NCBI RefSeq assembly: GCF_003855395.1
Contig: NZ_CP034015.1
Location: 692,001-756,000 of the forward strand
Direction: 5' to 3'
Length of the DNA stretch: 64,000 nucleotides
DNA from: Shewanella livingstonensis
GTDB lineage: Bacteria; Pseudomonadota; Gammaproteobacteria; Enterobacterales; Shewanellaceae
Part shown: positions 10,684 to 20,389 of the stretch, piece after piece
How positions within the stretch are numbered: position 1 is the first letter of the stretch
How the letters are laid out: every line of letters begins with the position of its first letter
The notes under the pieces: generated by a model
What the model saw: only the letters and a program-made list of their open reading frames with translations
What the model was told of the DNA's origin: nothing
Database searches by the model: none
Position numbers and translations under genes: made by a program

Positions 10684-12174
10684 ATGAACATAAAAGCACA
10701 ACGTAAAAAAGGCACAGAACTACTCATTAATGTCACGCCAACTGAAGCGCGTGTTGCATTAGTCGAGCATGGTGTTTTACAAGAAGTGCATATTGAACGT
10801 CGTATGAAGCGAGGTTTGGTCGGCAATATTTATAAAGGTAAAATTAGCCGTGTGCTCCCTGGCATGCAAGCCGCATTTGTTGATATTGGCCTCGATAAAG
10901 CCGCTTTCTTACATGCTTCCGATATTGTTCCTCATACCGAATGTGTTGCCGATGTTGAAAAAGGCAATTTTGTGGTGCGTGATATTGCTGAGCTAGTGCG
11001 CCAGGGCCAAGATATTATGGTACAAGTGGTTAAAGACCCACTCGGCACCAAAGGCGCCCGCCTAACGACCGACATTACCTTACCATCTCGTTACTTAGTG
11101 TTTATGCCTGGCTCTAGCCATGTTGGCGTATCGCAACGTATTGAACTTGAAGAAGAGCGCCAACGCCTTAAAAATATCACCTTACCTTATGTTGATGATG
11201 ACGGTGGCTTTATTATCCGCACCGCAGCTGAAAATGTCGGCGAAGATGAACTCGCTCAAGATGCGGCATTCTTACGCCGCGTATGGGCTAAGGTCAGCGA
11301 AAGACGTAAGCGTAAAGGGGTTATATTACTGTATCAAGACTTGGCATTACCTGTACGGATCATTCGCGATTTTGTTGGCACTGAGCTCGATCATATTCAA
11401 GTAGACTCACGCCGCACGTATGCAGAATTGCAACAATTTGCGCAAGAATTTATGCCGGAAATTGCTGAAAAGATTGAGCATTATGCTGGCCCTGCACCTA
11501 TCTTTGAATTGTACGATGTCGAAAATGAAGTTCAACGGGCTTTAGGCCGTAAAGTGGAGCTTAAGTCTGGCGGTTACTTAATTATTGACCAAACCGAAGC
11601 CATGACTACCGTTGATATTAATACTGGTGCGTTTGTTGGTCATCGTAATTTAGAAGAAACCATATTTAATACCAATCTTGAAGCCACTCAAGCCATTGCC
11701 AGACAACTGCGTTTACGCAATTTGGGTGGGATTATTATTATCGATTTTATTGATATGCTTAGTAAGGAACACCAAGCACGAGTGTTAGAAAGCTTAAATG
11801 CAGCATTGGCATTAGATCGCGTCAAAACCAGTGTCAGTGGTTTTTCGGGCTTAGGTTTAGTGGAAATGACCCGTAAACGTACTCGCGAAAGTTTAGAGCA
11901 TGTAGTGTGTGGTGAGTGCCCGTCTTGCAAAGGAACTGGCACCATGAAAACCATTGAAACTGTGTCATATGAAATTTTTCGAGAAATTATTCGTTTAGAC
12001 AGAGCTTATAAAGCCGATGAGTTTTTACTGTATTGCTCACCGACTGTGTATATGAGTTTTAGCGGTGATGAATCGCACTTGCTGGCAGAATTAGAAGTCT
12101 ACATTGGTAAGCGTATTCGTTTACAAAATGAACCGTTATATATTCAAAGTAAATATGATGTGGTGATGATGTAG
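10684..12174 (+). CDS. rng: Ribonuclease G
   Basis: A 496-residue RNase E/G family endoribonuclease. An S1 domain lies near residues 40-130 (GNIYKGKISRVLPGMQAAFVD). The catalytic DNase I-like domain supplies magnesium ligands Asp311 (TVDINTG) and Asp354 (IIIDFIDM). The zinc-link cysteines are in CGECPSC at 409-415. The length is close to the E. coli protein (489), and the C-terminal scaffold arm of RNase E is absent, so it is RNase G. It processes the 16S rRNA 5' end and decays some mRNAs. The stop codon shares one base with the yhdP start. Confidence 0.97.
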   Translation: MNIKAQRKKGTELLINVTPTEARVALVEHGVLQEVHIERRMKRGLVGNIYKGKISRVLPGMQAAFVDIGLDKAAFLHASDIVPHTECVADVEKGNFVVRDIAELVRQGQDIMVQVVKDPLGTKGARLTTDITLPSRYLVFMPGSSHVGVSQRIELEEERQRLKNITLPYVDDDGGFIIRTAAENVGEDELAQDAAFLRRVWAKVSERRKRKGVILLYQDLALPVRIIRDFVGTELDHIQVDSRRTYAELQQFAQEFMPEIAEKIEHYAGPAPIFELYDVENEVQRALGRKVELKSGGYLIIDQTEAMTTVDINTGAFVGHRNLEETIFNTNLEATQAIARQLRLRNLGGIIIIDFIDMLSKEHQARVLESLNAALALDRVKTSVSGFSGLGLVEMTRKRTRESLEHVVCGECPSCKGTGTMKTIETVSYEIFREIIRLDRAYKADEFLLYCSPTVYMSFSGDESHLLAELEVYIGKRIRLQNEPLYIQSKYDVVMM

Positions 12175-15100
12175 TGTCGACAACTCAGGCGGTTACTATT
12201 AACAGAATATTCTGGCAAATTTTGGCTATTACACTGGTGCTATTTGCATTAGTTGTGAGCCTTATTCGTGGTTTATTGCCTCATGTTCCTGAAGTCCGTA
12301 CTGAGTTAATTGGTTATCTTCAAAACGAGTATCAACTGCATGTGCAGATGGATGAGCTCAGTGCCGAATGGCAAGCTTTTGGCCCTGCACTGACCGTTAA
12401 GAATTTAGTCTTACCGCCACAAGATAATCTGCCCATCACCGTCATCAGCGAAAATGTGCATATTAAACTCGATTTTTGGCAATCACTTTTCACCTTAAGT
12501 CCACAGGTAGAAACCGTGGTATTTGATGGTGTTAAGGTAGCGCTAAACCTAGATGAGTTAGCCGCGACTGATGAGCACACTAAAGCGACCGATAAAGCTA
12601 ATCTTGACTGGTTATATGGTTTGTTGTTAGAGCAGTTAGGCCATTTTTCAATTACCGATGCGTCATTACAACTGGTGAGTAAACAACATGATTATCGACC
12701 AATTTTTATCGATAACCTCGTATGGCAAAACAGTGCGAATCAACACCAAGCACAAGGCATGATCCATGTTGATCAACTTCAGTCGCAGCAAGAACAGTTA
12801 ACGTTACGTATTGATCTTACTGGTGATGGCTATCTGCCAGATACCGTAGCGGGCCAACTTTACGTTACTGCTGACTCACTAGACTTAGGTGAGTGGGCAT
12901 CCAGACAACATAGCGTGCAAACCGACAGCGACAATATTGAGTTTCAGGGCGTTATAAACCTTGATGCGTGGATGACGTTTGCACATCGCCAAATTAGTGA
13001 TGGAATATTAGTTTTTAAACCTAGCTGGTTACAATGGCGCGATACCGATAGCCAGCAAAAGTTTGCTATCAACTCTGGTTCACTACAATGGACCCCACAA
13101 CCCGATGGTTGGAAAATCGACAGCCACGATTTAGATTTATCGACCAATGATCAAACGTGGCCGTTACTCACATTAGCTATTGGCACTCGTGAAGGTGATT
13201 TTTTTGGTTATGCAAGTCAAATTATTCCCACATTACTTAAGCCTATGTTGCCGCTGGTGCCGGGTTTAGGGATGCAACAAGTACGTAGTTGGCAGCAGCT
13301 TAATCCTCAAGGTCAAATTGGTCCTATTCGGCTGTATAAGCCCGCAGAAAAACCGCTTATCGCCAACGTTGAGGTACAACAATTACAGTGGCAACCATAT
13401 CAGTCTATACCGGGTATAAGCCCTATCGACGCTCAATTAATCTGGGCGAATAATCAACTTGAATTTAGCTTGCCCGAGCAAGAATATAAGCTCGATTTTA
13501 GCCGTGACATTAGTCAACCGCTAACGTTTCATGGCAGCGCTATGAAGGGCCAATATGATGTTAAGCAGCAGCGCTTAACTGTACCTAACATTGAATTGAG
13601 TAATGACGATTTGGATTTGCAAGCTGGCTTGAACCTTGAGTTTATTGATCAAACTCATATGGGGTTAGCCGCTCACTTAAGCATTAATGATGTGGCTCAA
13701 CTTGGACGTTATTTCCCTTTGATGGCGATGAGTCCCAAGTTAATCGACTATCTTAATGAGGGGCTAGTCGCTGGGCAAGTGAATGATGCGCAGGTGGTGT
13801 GGCATGGCGAAGTAGGTGCTTATCCTTATCAAGATAATAGCGGAGTATTTCAGGCCGCTTTTACTCTTGATAGTGGCAATTTTAAGTTTCAATCTAATTG
13901 GCCAGCAGTGAGCGATTTGACTCTGTCTGCTTTGTTTGAAAATTCGATGATGAATTTGCACATTGATCAGGGCAAACTGGATAAGGTTGTGGTTGATGGT
14001 GCAAGGGTCTCTATTCCGCATTTGGGTAAAGAGTCTTTATTAAGAGTTGAAGCCGATATCACCACAGATGCCCAAGCTGCCACGAACGTAATTAATGCCT
14101 CGTCATTACGTGACTCTGTAGGGGCAACGTTAGATGTGGTGCAAATTCAACAGCAAATTAATACCACATTAGATCTGTCTATTCCCTTATATGAAGGAGG
14201 AGAGCAACTCATTAAAGGTCTCGTCACATTTGATAATAATCCAGTATTTATTGACTCTCCCGGTTTAGATTTACAGGGAGTAACAGGGCAAGTGAGCTTT
14301 GTGAATCAAGTGATTGAAGGCAAAAATATTACGGCTCAATTATTCCAACAGCCTTTAACGTTTAGCTTGAATACAGGCAAACGTAACAACAATGTGGCAT
14401 TGAATGTTGCTATGAAAGGGCGCTGGGATCTTGATGCGCTACCTGCCAGTTTACATAATCCGTTGACTGAAACGTACCATGGAAACATTGACTGGAGTGG
14501 TGGAGTCAGCATGGTTTTTGACCCAAGTGGCTACAGTTTACAAGTTTCTGTAAACTCCGATCTTGTAGGAACGTCATTGAATTTACCCATGCCTTATCAA
14601 AAATCTGCTACCGAACCGAGAAAGCTAAGTGCAGATCTTATTGGTGATAATAAGCAATCATCACTAAGCATCAAGCTGGGTAATGATGTAGAGTTTTGGG
14701 GTGGTTTTAATGCCGATAATGGCAGTCAACTTGCCTTTTATGATGTGATGATTGGTCGCCACTTTAGGCTGGGAGACAAATTAAAAAAACAACAAGGACA
14801 CATACATTTAGATCTGCCTAAAGTCGACTTAGCACAATGGCTACCATTGATTAACCGCTTTAGTGCGACAAGGGAACCTGAAGTGGTCACCTCATTGATA
14901 CGAGATCGTATCTTATCAGTTGCAGAACAGCCTGGCGCGGAGACATCAACCAATATTGCCTCTTCGGTTGAAGCGGCTATTGCCACACCAGCATTTCCGC
15001 CATTAGCCGGTATTCATGCCGATATCGGTCAATTAAATGTCTTGGGGCAATCATTTGATAAGTTACACTTTGATGCCCAGCCAACCGAACATGTATGGCG

Positions 15101-16460
15101 CTTTGATGCTCAGTCGCAACAGTTTGAAGGTCGTATCGATTTTTATCCTAACTGGCACGATCAAGGTATTAAAGTCGTGGCTAAAAAGTTGCATTTATTT
15201 CCCACGGTGAGTACCACTGAAAGTGTTGATTTGACCTCTACGTCCATGTTGCAATATCTACCCACTTTAGCGATAGATGTTGATGATTTTAGCGTGAGTA
15301 AATTATCGTTAGGCCATTTGGTACTGCAAGGCCTACCTCATGAGCAAGGCTACCAATTTCAAACTATCTCTCTCACCAAACCCACGGTAGCATTACAAGC
15401 TAATGGTCTATGGTCTGTTGAAAATGGTATCGATAACACCTTATTTGATGTGAAATTACAGGCTGAAAAGTTTGATGACTTATCGGCGATATTAAATATC
15501 AATCCAGGACTTGAAGATGCGCCACTGGATCTCTCCGGTCAGTTATCCTGGCAAGGTGCGCCTTATCACTTCACCCTCGATACCCTTAACGGACAACTAG
15601 CATTTGCTTTAGGTAAAGGCCATTTATCGGAAATAAGCGATAAAGGTGCGCGCGTGTTTTCGTTATTTAGTTTAGATTCATTATTGCGTAAGTTATCGTT
15701 AGATTTTTCGGATGTATTCGGCGAAGGCTTATACTTTAATACCTTTAATGGCAACCTTACGATTGATAATGGTGTGGTTAAAACCACTGATTCTGAAATG
15801 GATGCTATTGCCGGTAATATGCGAGTGCGCGGTTACACCGACTTAACCACTCAAAGCTTAAATTACGATATCCGTTTTGTGCCGCAACTCGCCTCTAGTG
15901 TGCCCACCGTGGTGTTATTAAGCACTAGCGCGTGGACCTTAGGTTTAGGGGCATTTGCCCTGACTAAAGTGTTAGAACCGGTTATCGAAGTTATCTCTGA
16001 AATTCGTTTTCGAGTCACTGGTACTATGGATAATCCGCAATTAGAAGAGCTTGAGCGTAAGAGTAAAGAAATCGAAATTCCTCAGGCTATTTTACCGCAG
16101 GCAGATGAAACCAGCGTAGAAACTCACCTTGGTACTAAAGCCAATGCTACAGTTGAGGCTAAAGCTAAAATGAATAAAGCTGCGGCAGATGTTAAGCGTG
16201 ATAATAAAAGCGCACACGCTAGAACAAATAGCCAAAAAAGCATGCCATTAACTCAGGTTATTCTGCTTATCGATAATCCACTTTATGATGGTCCATTATC
16301 AGTTGCCGACATTGATGTTGAATCAATCAGGCTACCTTTGATTAATCCATTAACTAATATCGTTATGCTACAAGGAGTTAGAGATGCAAATCAGCTTGTT
16401 ACAATGTCAAAGCAGTCGCGATGTCAAAGCCAATCTCGCCTTTGTCGACTCGCAGCTTAA
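12174..16460 (+). CDS. yhdP: YhdP, large AsmA-like envelope phospholipid-transport protein
   Basis: A 1428-residue protein with one N-terminal membrane anchor (FWQILAITLVLFALVVSLIRGLL) and a very long periplasmic body of beta-rich repeats, typical of the YhdP/AsmA-like family. YhdP, TamB and YdbH are thought to form hydrophobic grooves carrying phospholipids to the outer membrane. The conserved C-terminal region (LNYDIRFVPQLASSVPTVVLL and FRVTGTMDNP) ends near residue 1300. Beyond it lies a tail rich in Lys, Ala and Gln not needed for the fold. The protein is longer than E. coli YhdP (1266). The start is GTG, one base into the rng stop, with a weak ribosome binding site. The last 77 bases overlap the next gene out of frame. 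Confidence 0.92.
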   Translation: MSTTQAVTINRIFWQILAITLVLFALVVSLIRGLLPHVPEVRTELIGYLQNEYQLHVQMDELSAEWQAFGPALTVKNLVLPPQDNLPITVISENVHIKLDFWQSLFTLSPQVETVVFDGVKVALNLDELAATDEHTKATDKANLDWLYGLLLEQLGHFSITDASLQLVSKQHDYRPIFIDNLVWQNSANQHQAQGMIHVDQLQSQQEQLTLRIDLTGDGYLPDTVAGQLYVTADSLDLGEWASRQHSVQTDSDNIEFQGVINLDAWMTFAHRQISDGILVFKPSWLQWRDTDSQQKFAINSGSLQWTPQPDGWKIDSHDLDLSTNDQTWPLLTLAIGTREGDFFGYASQIIPTLLKPMLPLVPGLGMQQVRSWQQLNPQGQIGPIRLYKPAEKPLIANVEVQQLQWQPYQSIPGISPIDAQLIWANNQLEFSLPEQEYKLDFSRDISQPLTFHGSAMKGQYDVKQQRLTVPNIELSNDDLDLQAGLNLEFIDQTHMGLAAHLSINDVAQLGRYFPLMAMSPKLIDYLNEGLVAGQVNDAQVVWHGEVGAYPYQDNSGVFQAAFTLDSGNFKFQSNWPAVSDLTLSALFENSMMNLHIDQGKLDKVVVDGARVSIPHLGKESLLRVEADITTDAQAATNVINASSLRDSVGATLDVVQIQQQINTTLDLSIPLYEGGEQLIKGLVTFDNNPVFIDSPGLDLQGVTGQVSFVNQVIEGKNITAQLFQQPLTFSLNTGKRNNNVALNVAMKGRWDLDALPASLHNPLTETYHGNIDWSGGVSMVFDPSGYSLQVSVNSDLVGTSLNLPMPYQKSATEPRKLSADLIGDNKQSSLSIKLGNDVEFWGGFNADNGSQLAFYDVMIGRHFRLGDKLKKQQGHIHLDLPKVDLAQWLPLINRFSATREPEVVTSLIRDRILSVAEQPGAETSTNIASSVEAAIATPAFPPLAGIHADIGQLNVLGQSFDKLHFDAQPTEHVWRFDAQSQQFEGRIDFYPNWHDQGIKVVAKKLHLFPTVSTTESVDLTSTSMLQYLPTLAIDVDDFSVSKLSLGHLVLQGLPHEQGYQFQTISLTKPTVALQANGLWSVENGIDNTLFDVKLQAEKFDDLSAILNINPGLEDAPLDLSGQLSWQGAPYHFTLDTLNGQLAFALGKGHLSEISDKGARVFSLFSLDSLLRKLSLDFSDVFGEGLYFNTFNGNLTIDNGVVKTTDSEMDAIAGNMRVRGYTDLTTQSLNYDIRFVPQLASSVPTVVLLSTSAWTLGLGAFALTKVLEPVIEVISEIRFRVTGTMDNPQLEELERKSKEIEIPQAILPQADETSVETHLGTKANATVEAKAKMNKAAADVKRDNKSAHARTNSQKSMPLTQVILLIDNPLYDGPLSVADIDVESIRLPLINPLTNIVMLQGVRDANQLVTMSKQSRCQSQSRLCRLAA

Positions 16461-17214
16461 AGACTTACCCCGAGAAGCTAATGAACCACAATTAGTGGTG
16501 CTACCTGAGTGCTGTTTATTATTTGGCGGCCATGAAAGCCTACAGCTTGAATATGCTGGTAGTCGGCATCAAGGTGAGCTTAAAAACGCCTTAGCGTCGA
16601 TGGCTAAAAAGTACCAAGTGTATTTTATTGCTGGCACCATTCCTATGCGTGCTGATGATGGTAGAGTCTTCAGTCGTTGTTATTTTTTTGATGATCATGG
16701 CGTCACCCTAGGTCATTACGATAAACTGCATTTATTCGATGTTGATGTGGCTGACGGCACCAAAACTTATCGCGAAAGTGATACTTTTCATCCTGGCGAT
16801 CATATTAGTGTGATTGATACGCCTTTTGGCAAAGTCGGTTTAGCTATTTGTTATGATATTCGCTTTGGCGACCTGTTTAGGGCTTTACGCTTGGCAGGAG
16901 CAGATTATATTGCCCTACCTTCTGCATTTACCAAAGTCACAGGTGAAGCGCATTGGCAAGTGCTATTACAAGCGCGAGCCATTGAAACTCAATGTTATTT
17001 ATTGGGCGCAGGCCAATGGGGACAACATAATGAGGGTAGTCGAGAAACATGGGGTCACAGTATGATTGTCGACCCATGGGGCCGAGTTATTGCCAAAAAA
17101 GCCGCCGAATGTGGTTGGGTGCAAGCTCAAGTCGATTTAACCGAATTACGCCGTATTCGGCAGCAAATGCCGGTGATCGGCCATAATCGATTTATGGAAC
17201 CACAGTTGAAATAA
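16384..17214 (+). CDS. Carbon-nitrogen hydrolase, nitrilase superfamily (Nit-type amidase)
   Basis: A 276-residue nitrilase-fold enzyme with the full catalytic triad: Glu42 (LPECCLLF), Lys114 (YDKLHLFD) and Cys156 (AICYDIRF). The short length and the YDKLHLFDVDV motif fit the Nit1/Nit2 branch, whose best-known activity is hydrolysis of deaminated glutathione (metabolite repair). The substrate is an inference here. The ATG at 16384 has AAGGAG at 16372-16377 and lies inside the 3' end of yhdP, a 77-base overlap in another frame. The order yhdP, amidase, tldD is typical for Shewanella-like genomes. Confidence 0.92.
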   Translation: MQISLLQCQSSRDVKANLAFVDSQLKDLPREANEPQLVVLPECCLLFGGHESLQLEYAGSRHQGELKNALASMAKKYQVYFIAGTIPMRADDGRVFSRCYFFDDHGVTLGHYDKLHLFDVDVADGTKTYRESDTFHPGDHISVIDTPFGKVGLAICYDIRFGDLFRALRLAGADYIALPSAFTKVTGEAHWQVLLQARAIETQCYLLGAGQWGQHNEGSRETWGHSMIVDPWGRVIAKKAAECGWVQAQVDLTELRRIRQQMPVIGHNRFMEPQLK

Positions 17215-17279
17215 CACTGGATGGATCAAACTAACACTGAATTCGCAGTACGCGTTACCTATTAATAAAGAGAATTTTA

Positions 17280-18728
17280 ATGCCATTTTTAACCCAAGTA
17301 GAGCAGAGTTTATTGCAAGATGGATTAACCTTAGATGGACTCCAAGGTTACTTAAACACCATTCATCAACACAATATCGATTTTTCAGACCTGTATTTCC
17401 AAGGTAGCCGCCATGAGTCTTGGGTGTTAGAAGATGGCATTGTTAAAGAAGGCAGTTTCCACATTGAGCGTGGTGTGGGGGTGCGTGCTATTAGCGGCGA
17501 AAAAACCGGCTTTGCTTATGCTGACGAAATTACTCCTGCAGCTCTTGATGCTGCAGCCAAAGCTGCCCGCGGCATAGCAAGTGCCGGTGAGCAGCACAAG
17601 GTGCAAGCCTTTAAACGTCAAACGGCTCATAAACTGTATGACAGTGCCGACCCAATAGCGGCTATGGATGAAGTAAAGAAAATCGATTTGTTAAAGCAAG
17701 CCGATGCTTATATTCGTAGTTTAGATAGCCGTATTATTCAGGTTGTGGTGAGTTTATCTGGCGTGCATGAAGAAATATTGATTGCCGCCAGTGACGGGAC
17801 ATTAGCTGCAGATATTCGTCCATTAGTGCGTTTTAACTGTAGTGTCATTTTAGAAGATAATGGCAAGCGTGAGCGCGGCAGTGCTGGTGGCGGTGGTCGT
17901 CATGATTACAGTGCTTTTTTAGCCACAGATGAGACTGGTTTACCACAGAGTTTTGAATTTGCCCGTGAAGCGGTGCGCCAAGCTCAAGTTAATGTTAAGG
18001 CTATTGATGCACCTGCTGGTGAAATGACCGTAGTGCTAGGTAATGGTTGGCCAGGTGTGTTATTGCACGAAGCCGTTGGTCATGGCTTAGAGGGTGACTT
18101 TAATCGCAAAGGCAGCAGTGCATTTAGCGGTAAAATGGGCCAACAAGTCACCTCGACTTTAGTGACCATCGTAGATGATGGCACTTTAGAAAATCGTCGT
18201 GGTTCATTAAGTATCGATGATGAAGGTGTACCAACTCAAAAAACCACCCTAATTGAGAACGGTATTTTAAAAGGCTACATGCAAGATAAGCTAAATGCCC
18301 GCTTAATGGGCCAACTGCCTACGGGTAACGGTCGCCGTGAATCTTATGCGCATTTACCTATGCCGCGCATGACTAATACCTACATGGAAGCTGGCGAATC
18401 TAATCCTGCTGATATTATTAAATCAGTTAAAAAAGGCATTTACGCACCAAACTTTGGTGGCGGACAGGTCGATATTACTTCAGGCAAGTTTGTGTTTTCA
18501 GCATCTGAAGCGTACTTGATTGAAGATGGCGAAGTGACTCAAGCAATTAAAGGTGCCACTTTAATTGGTAATGGCCCAGAAGCCATGGGATTAATTTCAA
18601 TGGTAGGTAATGATTTAGCCCTAGATAAAGGCGTTGGCGTGTGTGGTAAAGACGGACAAAGTGTGCCTGTTGGTGTCGGTCAGCCGACATTGAAAATCGA
18701 TCGTCTAACGGTCGGTGGCACAGCGTAA
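17280..18728 (+). CDS. tldD: Metalloprotease TldD
   Basis: A 482-residue TldD protein with the zinc-binding HEAVGH sequence at residues 263-268 (HExxxH type) and the conserved [25 protein letters not shown] region near the C-terminus (given here as a landmark around residues 393-417). TldD and PmbA (TldE) form a heterodimeric peptidase that unfolds and cleaves peptides, including microcin B17 leader peptide and the CcdA antitoxin. Its partner gene pmbA is about 12 kb downstream on the same strand. The ATG has a purine-rich AAAGAG upstream. Confidence 0.96.
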   Translation: MPFLTQVEQSLLQDGLTLDGLQGYLNTIHQHNIDFSDLYFQGSRHESWVLEDGIVKEGSFHIERGVGVRAISGEKTGFAYADEITPAALDAAAKAARGIASAGEQHKVQAFKRQTAHKLYDSADPIAAMDEVKKIDLLKQADAYIRSLDSRIIQVVVSLSGVHEEILIAASDGTLAADIRPLVRFNCSVILEDNGKRERGSAGGGGRHDYSAFLATDETGLPQSFEFAREAVRQAQVNVKAIDAPAGEMTVVLGNGWPGVLLHEAVGHGLEGDFNRKGSSAFSGKMGQQVTSTLVTIVDDGTLENRRGSLSIDDEGVPTQKTTLIENGILKGYMQDKLNARLMGQLPTGNGRRESYAHLPMPRMTNTYMEAGESNPADIIKSVKKGIYAPNFGGGQVDITSGKFVFSASEAYLIEDGEVTQAIKGATLIGNGPEAMGLISMVGNDLALDKGVGVCGKDGQSVPVGVGQPTLKIDRLTVGGTA

Positions 18729-18884
18729 CGCTAAACGCTTATTATCAGTATATGACGACTTGCTGAGTGTATATTCTAATCAGGAGAGTATTACTTAATG
18801 AGTTGTCGTGGCGAGTATCACACCAGTATTGCTGGTTAATGCCATGTTACAGAATGAGTTATTTACTTTAATAAGCTATGTGGC

Positions 18885-18912
18885 TGTGAAAATAACGTAT
18901 TTACGTTATAAT
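18885..18912 (+). promoter_or_regulatory. Candidate promoter of the export operon
   Basis: A perfect TATAAT is at 18907-18912. The best -35 match at suitable spacing is the weak TGTGAA at 18885-18890, 16 bases away. Transcription would start about 18919, just before a small palindrome. The poor -35 suggests that activator help may be needed. Prediction by eye only. Confidence 0.4.
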
Positions 18913-18924
18913 CTGGCAATAAAT

Positions 18925-18940
18925 TAGAGTATTAACTCTA
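18925..18940. promoter_or_regulatory. Operator-like palindrome in the leader of the export operon
   Basis: TAGAGT and its exact reverse complement ACTCTA are separated by four bases, directly downstream of a TATAAT box and touching the ribosome binding site (AGAGG at 18940-18944) of the TolC-like gene. The location would let a bound repressor, or a small hairpin, block initiation of transcription or translation. No regulator gene is adjacent, so the ligand is unknown. Confidence 0.35.
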
Positions 18941-18949
18941 GAGGTGTTT

Positions 18950-20389
18950 ATGGTTGCAAAGCGTCATATCAGTATACATGGTCAGAGACGATTGAGAGTG
19001 AGCTTGGCGCTGTGTTGCAGTGTTCTTTTGGTTCATATTAATGTTTCGGCTGAGCCGGTTACGTTTAGTCATGCTTGGCAGCAATTAGCGCAAGTGAGCG
19101 ATCAGTTGCAAGCTAAAGCCCAGCTTGTTAACCGTGCCAAAGCGGAAGAAGATGCAGGCGATGCGTTAAATTACCCATCACTTAATATTGCTGGCAGCTA
19201 TACTCGCCTCGAAAAACCTATCGAACTTGATTTACGTGATTTAAACCCACTTGCAGTACTTGATAGCAGCACATTACCCCCAGCTCTTGGTACTGCGTTA
19301 GCGAGTATCCCAGGCTCTCTTTTTGTTACCCCGTTTACCGAACAAGATGTATTTCGTGCCAGTTTACAAGCTATGTGGCCAATTTATACTGGCGGTAAAA
19401 TTACTGCTGCCCAAGGGATCCATGCTGCACAAGTCTCTGAGCGGGAACAAGAGTTTGCCTTAGCTCGGCGTGAGTTATTTCTTCAGTTAGTTGATCGTTA
19501 CTATGCTGTATCGGTAACGAAAACATTAGTCGACACTCAAAAGCAGCTGGTGGACTCGTTAACTTTGCATGTGAGCCATGCACAAAAATTAGAGCAACAA
19601 GGTCAAATAGCCAAAGTTGAACGATTGAATGCCCAGGTCGCGTTAGAAAATGCCAAAGTAAACTGGGGTAAAACTAAGCGTCAATATGAAATGACCGAAA
19701 TTGCTTTAGCGCGAATGTTACACATCCCCTCAGTTGATCCTATTTCAGCACTGTTTTTACTCGAACAACAACCTTCATTGCCACGCCTTAGCCAGCTGAC
19801 ATTAACGCAGCATCCGGCGTTAAAACTACTCGAAGCTAAAGAAGCTCAAGCCAATGGTTTAGTCGACTTAGAAAAGGGCAGTTACTACCCTACAGTGTAT
19901 TTATATGGCAACTACACCTTGTATGAAGATGACAGCTTATTCTCTCAAGTGGAGCCCGACTGGATGGTAGGTGTGGGTATGAGCATACCGTTGATTAGCC
20001 GTGATGGTCGTAGTGGTAAAGTACAAGCGGCTAAAAGTGCCTTACTGCAAGCGCGTTACACTAAAGCCCAAACTAAACAGGATTTAAGTTTGTTGATCGA
20101 TCAAAGTTATCGGCAAATGTTGCAAGCCAAAGAAGAGGCCGATGCGCTGGATGTATCATTAGCACTTGCGACCGAAAATTTGCGTTTGCGAGAGTTATCT
20201 TTTAATCAAGGCCTATCCACTTCAATTGATCGGATCGATGCGGAGTTAAGCTTAACAGCGGTTAAAACTCAGCAGTTAGGCGCTAAATATCGCTATATGC
20301 AAGCCTACGCCAAAGTGATGGCCATTAGTGGTCAAGTAGATGAATTTATTAACCGAACTCAACTTCAAGGGGCTGCTTATGCGGGCTAA
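18950..20389 (+). CDS. TolC-family outer-membrane efflux protein
   Basis: A 479-residue protein with a signal peptide ending near VSA (about residue 34) and two repeated outer-membrane-efflux (OEP) halves, each with long alpha-helical coiled-coil stretches (for example around residues 70-110 and 185-225). This is the TolC/NodT architecture: a trimeric beta-barrel plus periplasmic tunnel. I chose the ATG at 18950, with AGAGG five bases upstream, over the GTG at 18944, which would lie inside that site. It heads an operon with a HlyD-type adaptor and two ABC-2 permeases, so it should be their outer-membrane exit duct. The exported substrate is unknown. Its stop overlaps the next start by 11 bases. 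Confidence 0.9.
   Translation: MVAKRHISIHGQRRLRVSLALCCSVLLVHINVSAEPVTFSHAWQQLAQVSDQLQAKAQLVNRAKAEEDAGDALNYPSLNIAGSYTRLEKPIELDLRDLNPLAVLDSSTLPPALGTALASIPGSLFVTPFTEQDVFRASLQAMWPIYTGGKITAAQGIHAAQVSEREQEFALARRELFLQLVDRYYAVSVTKTLVDTQKQLVDSLTLHVSHAQKLEQQGQIAKVERLNAQVALENAKVNWGKTKRQYEMTEIALARMLHIPSVDPISALFLLEQQPSLPRLSQLTLTQHPALKLLEAKEAQANGLVDLEKGSYYPTVYLYGNYTLYEDDSLFSQVEPDWMVGVGMSIPLISRDGRSGKVQAAKSALLQARYTKAQTKQDLSLLIDQSYRQMLQAKEEADALDVSLALATENLRLRELSFNQGLSTSIDRIDAELSLTAVKTQQLGAKYRYMQAYAKVMAISGQVDEFINRTQLQGAAYAG

Noticed and set aside
18798..18839. 13-codon frame with AGGAG upstream, between tldD and the export operon
   Set aside because: Too short to support, no regulatory codon pattern such as repeated codons for one amino acid, and it lies upstream of the likely promoter at 18907.
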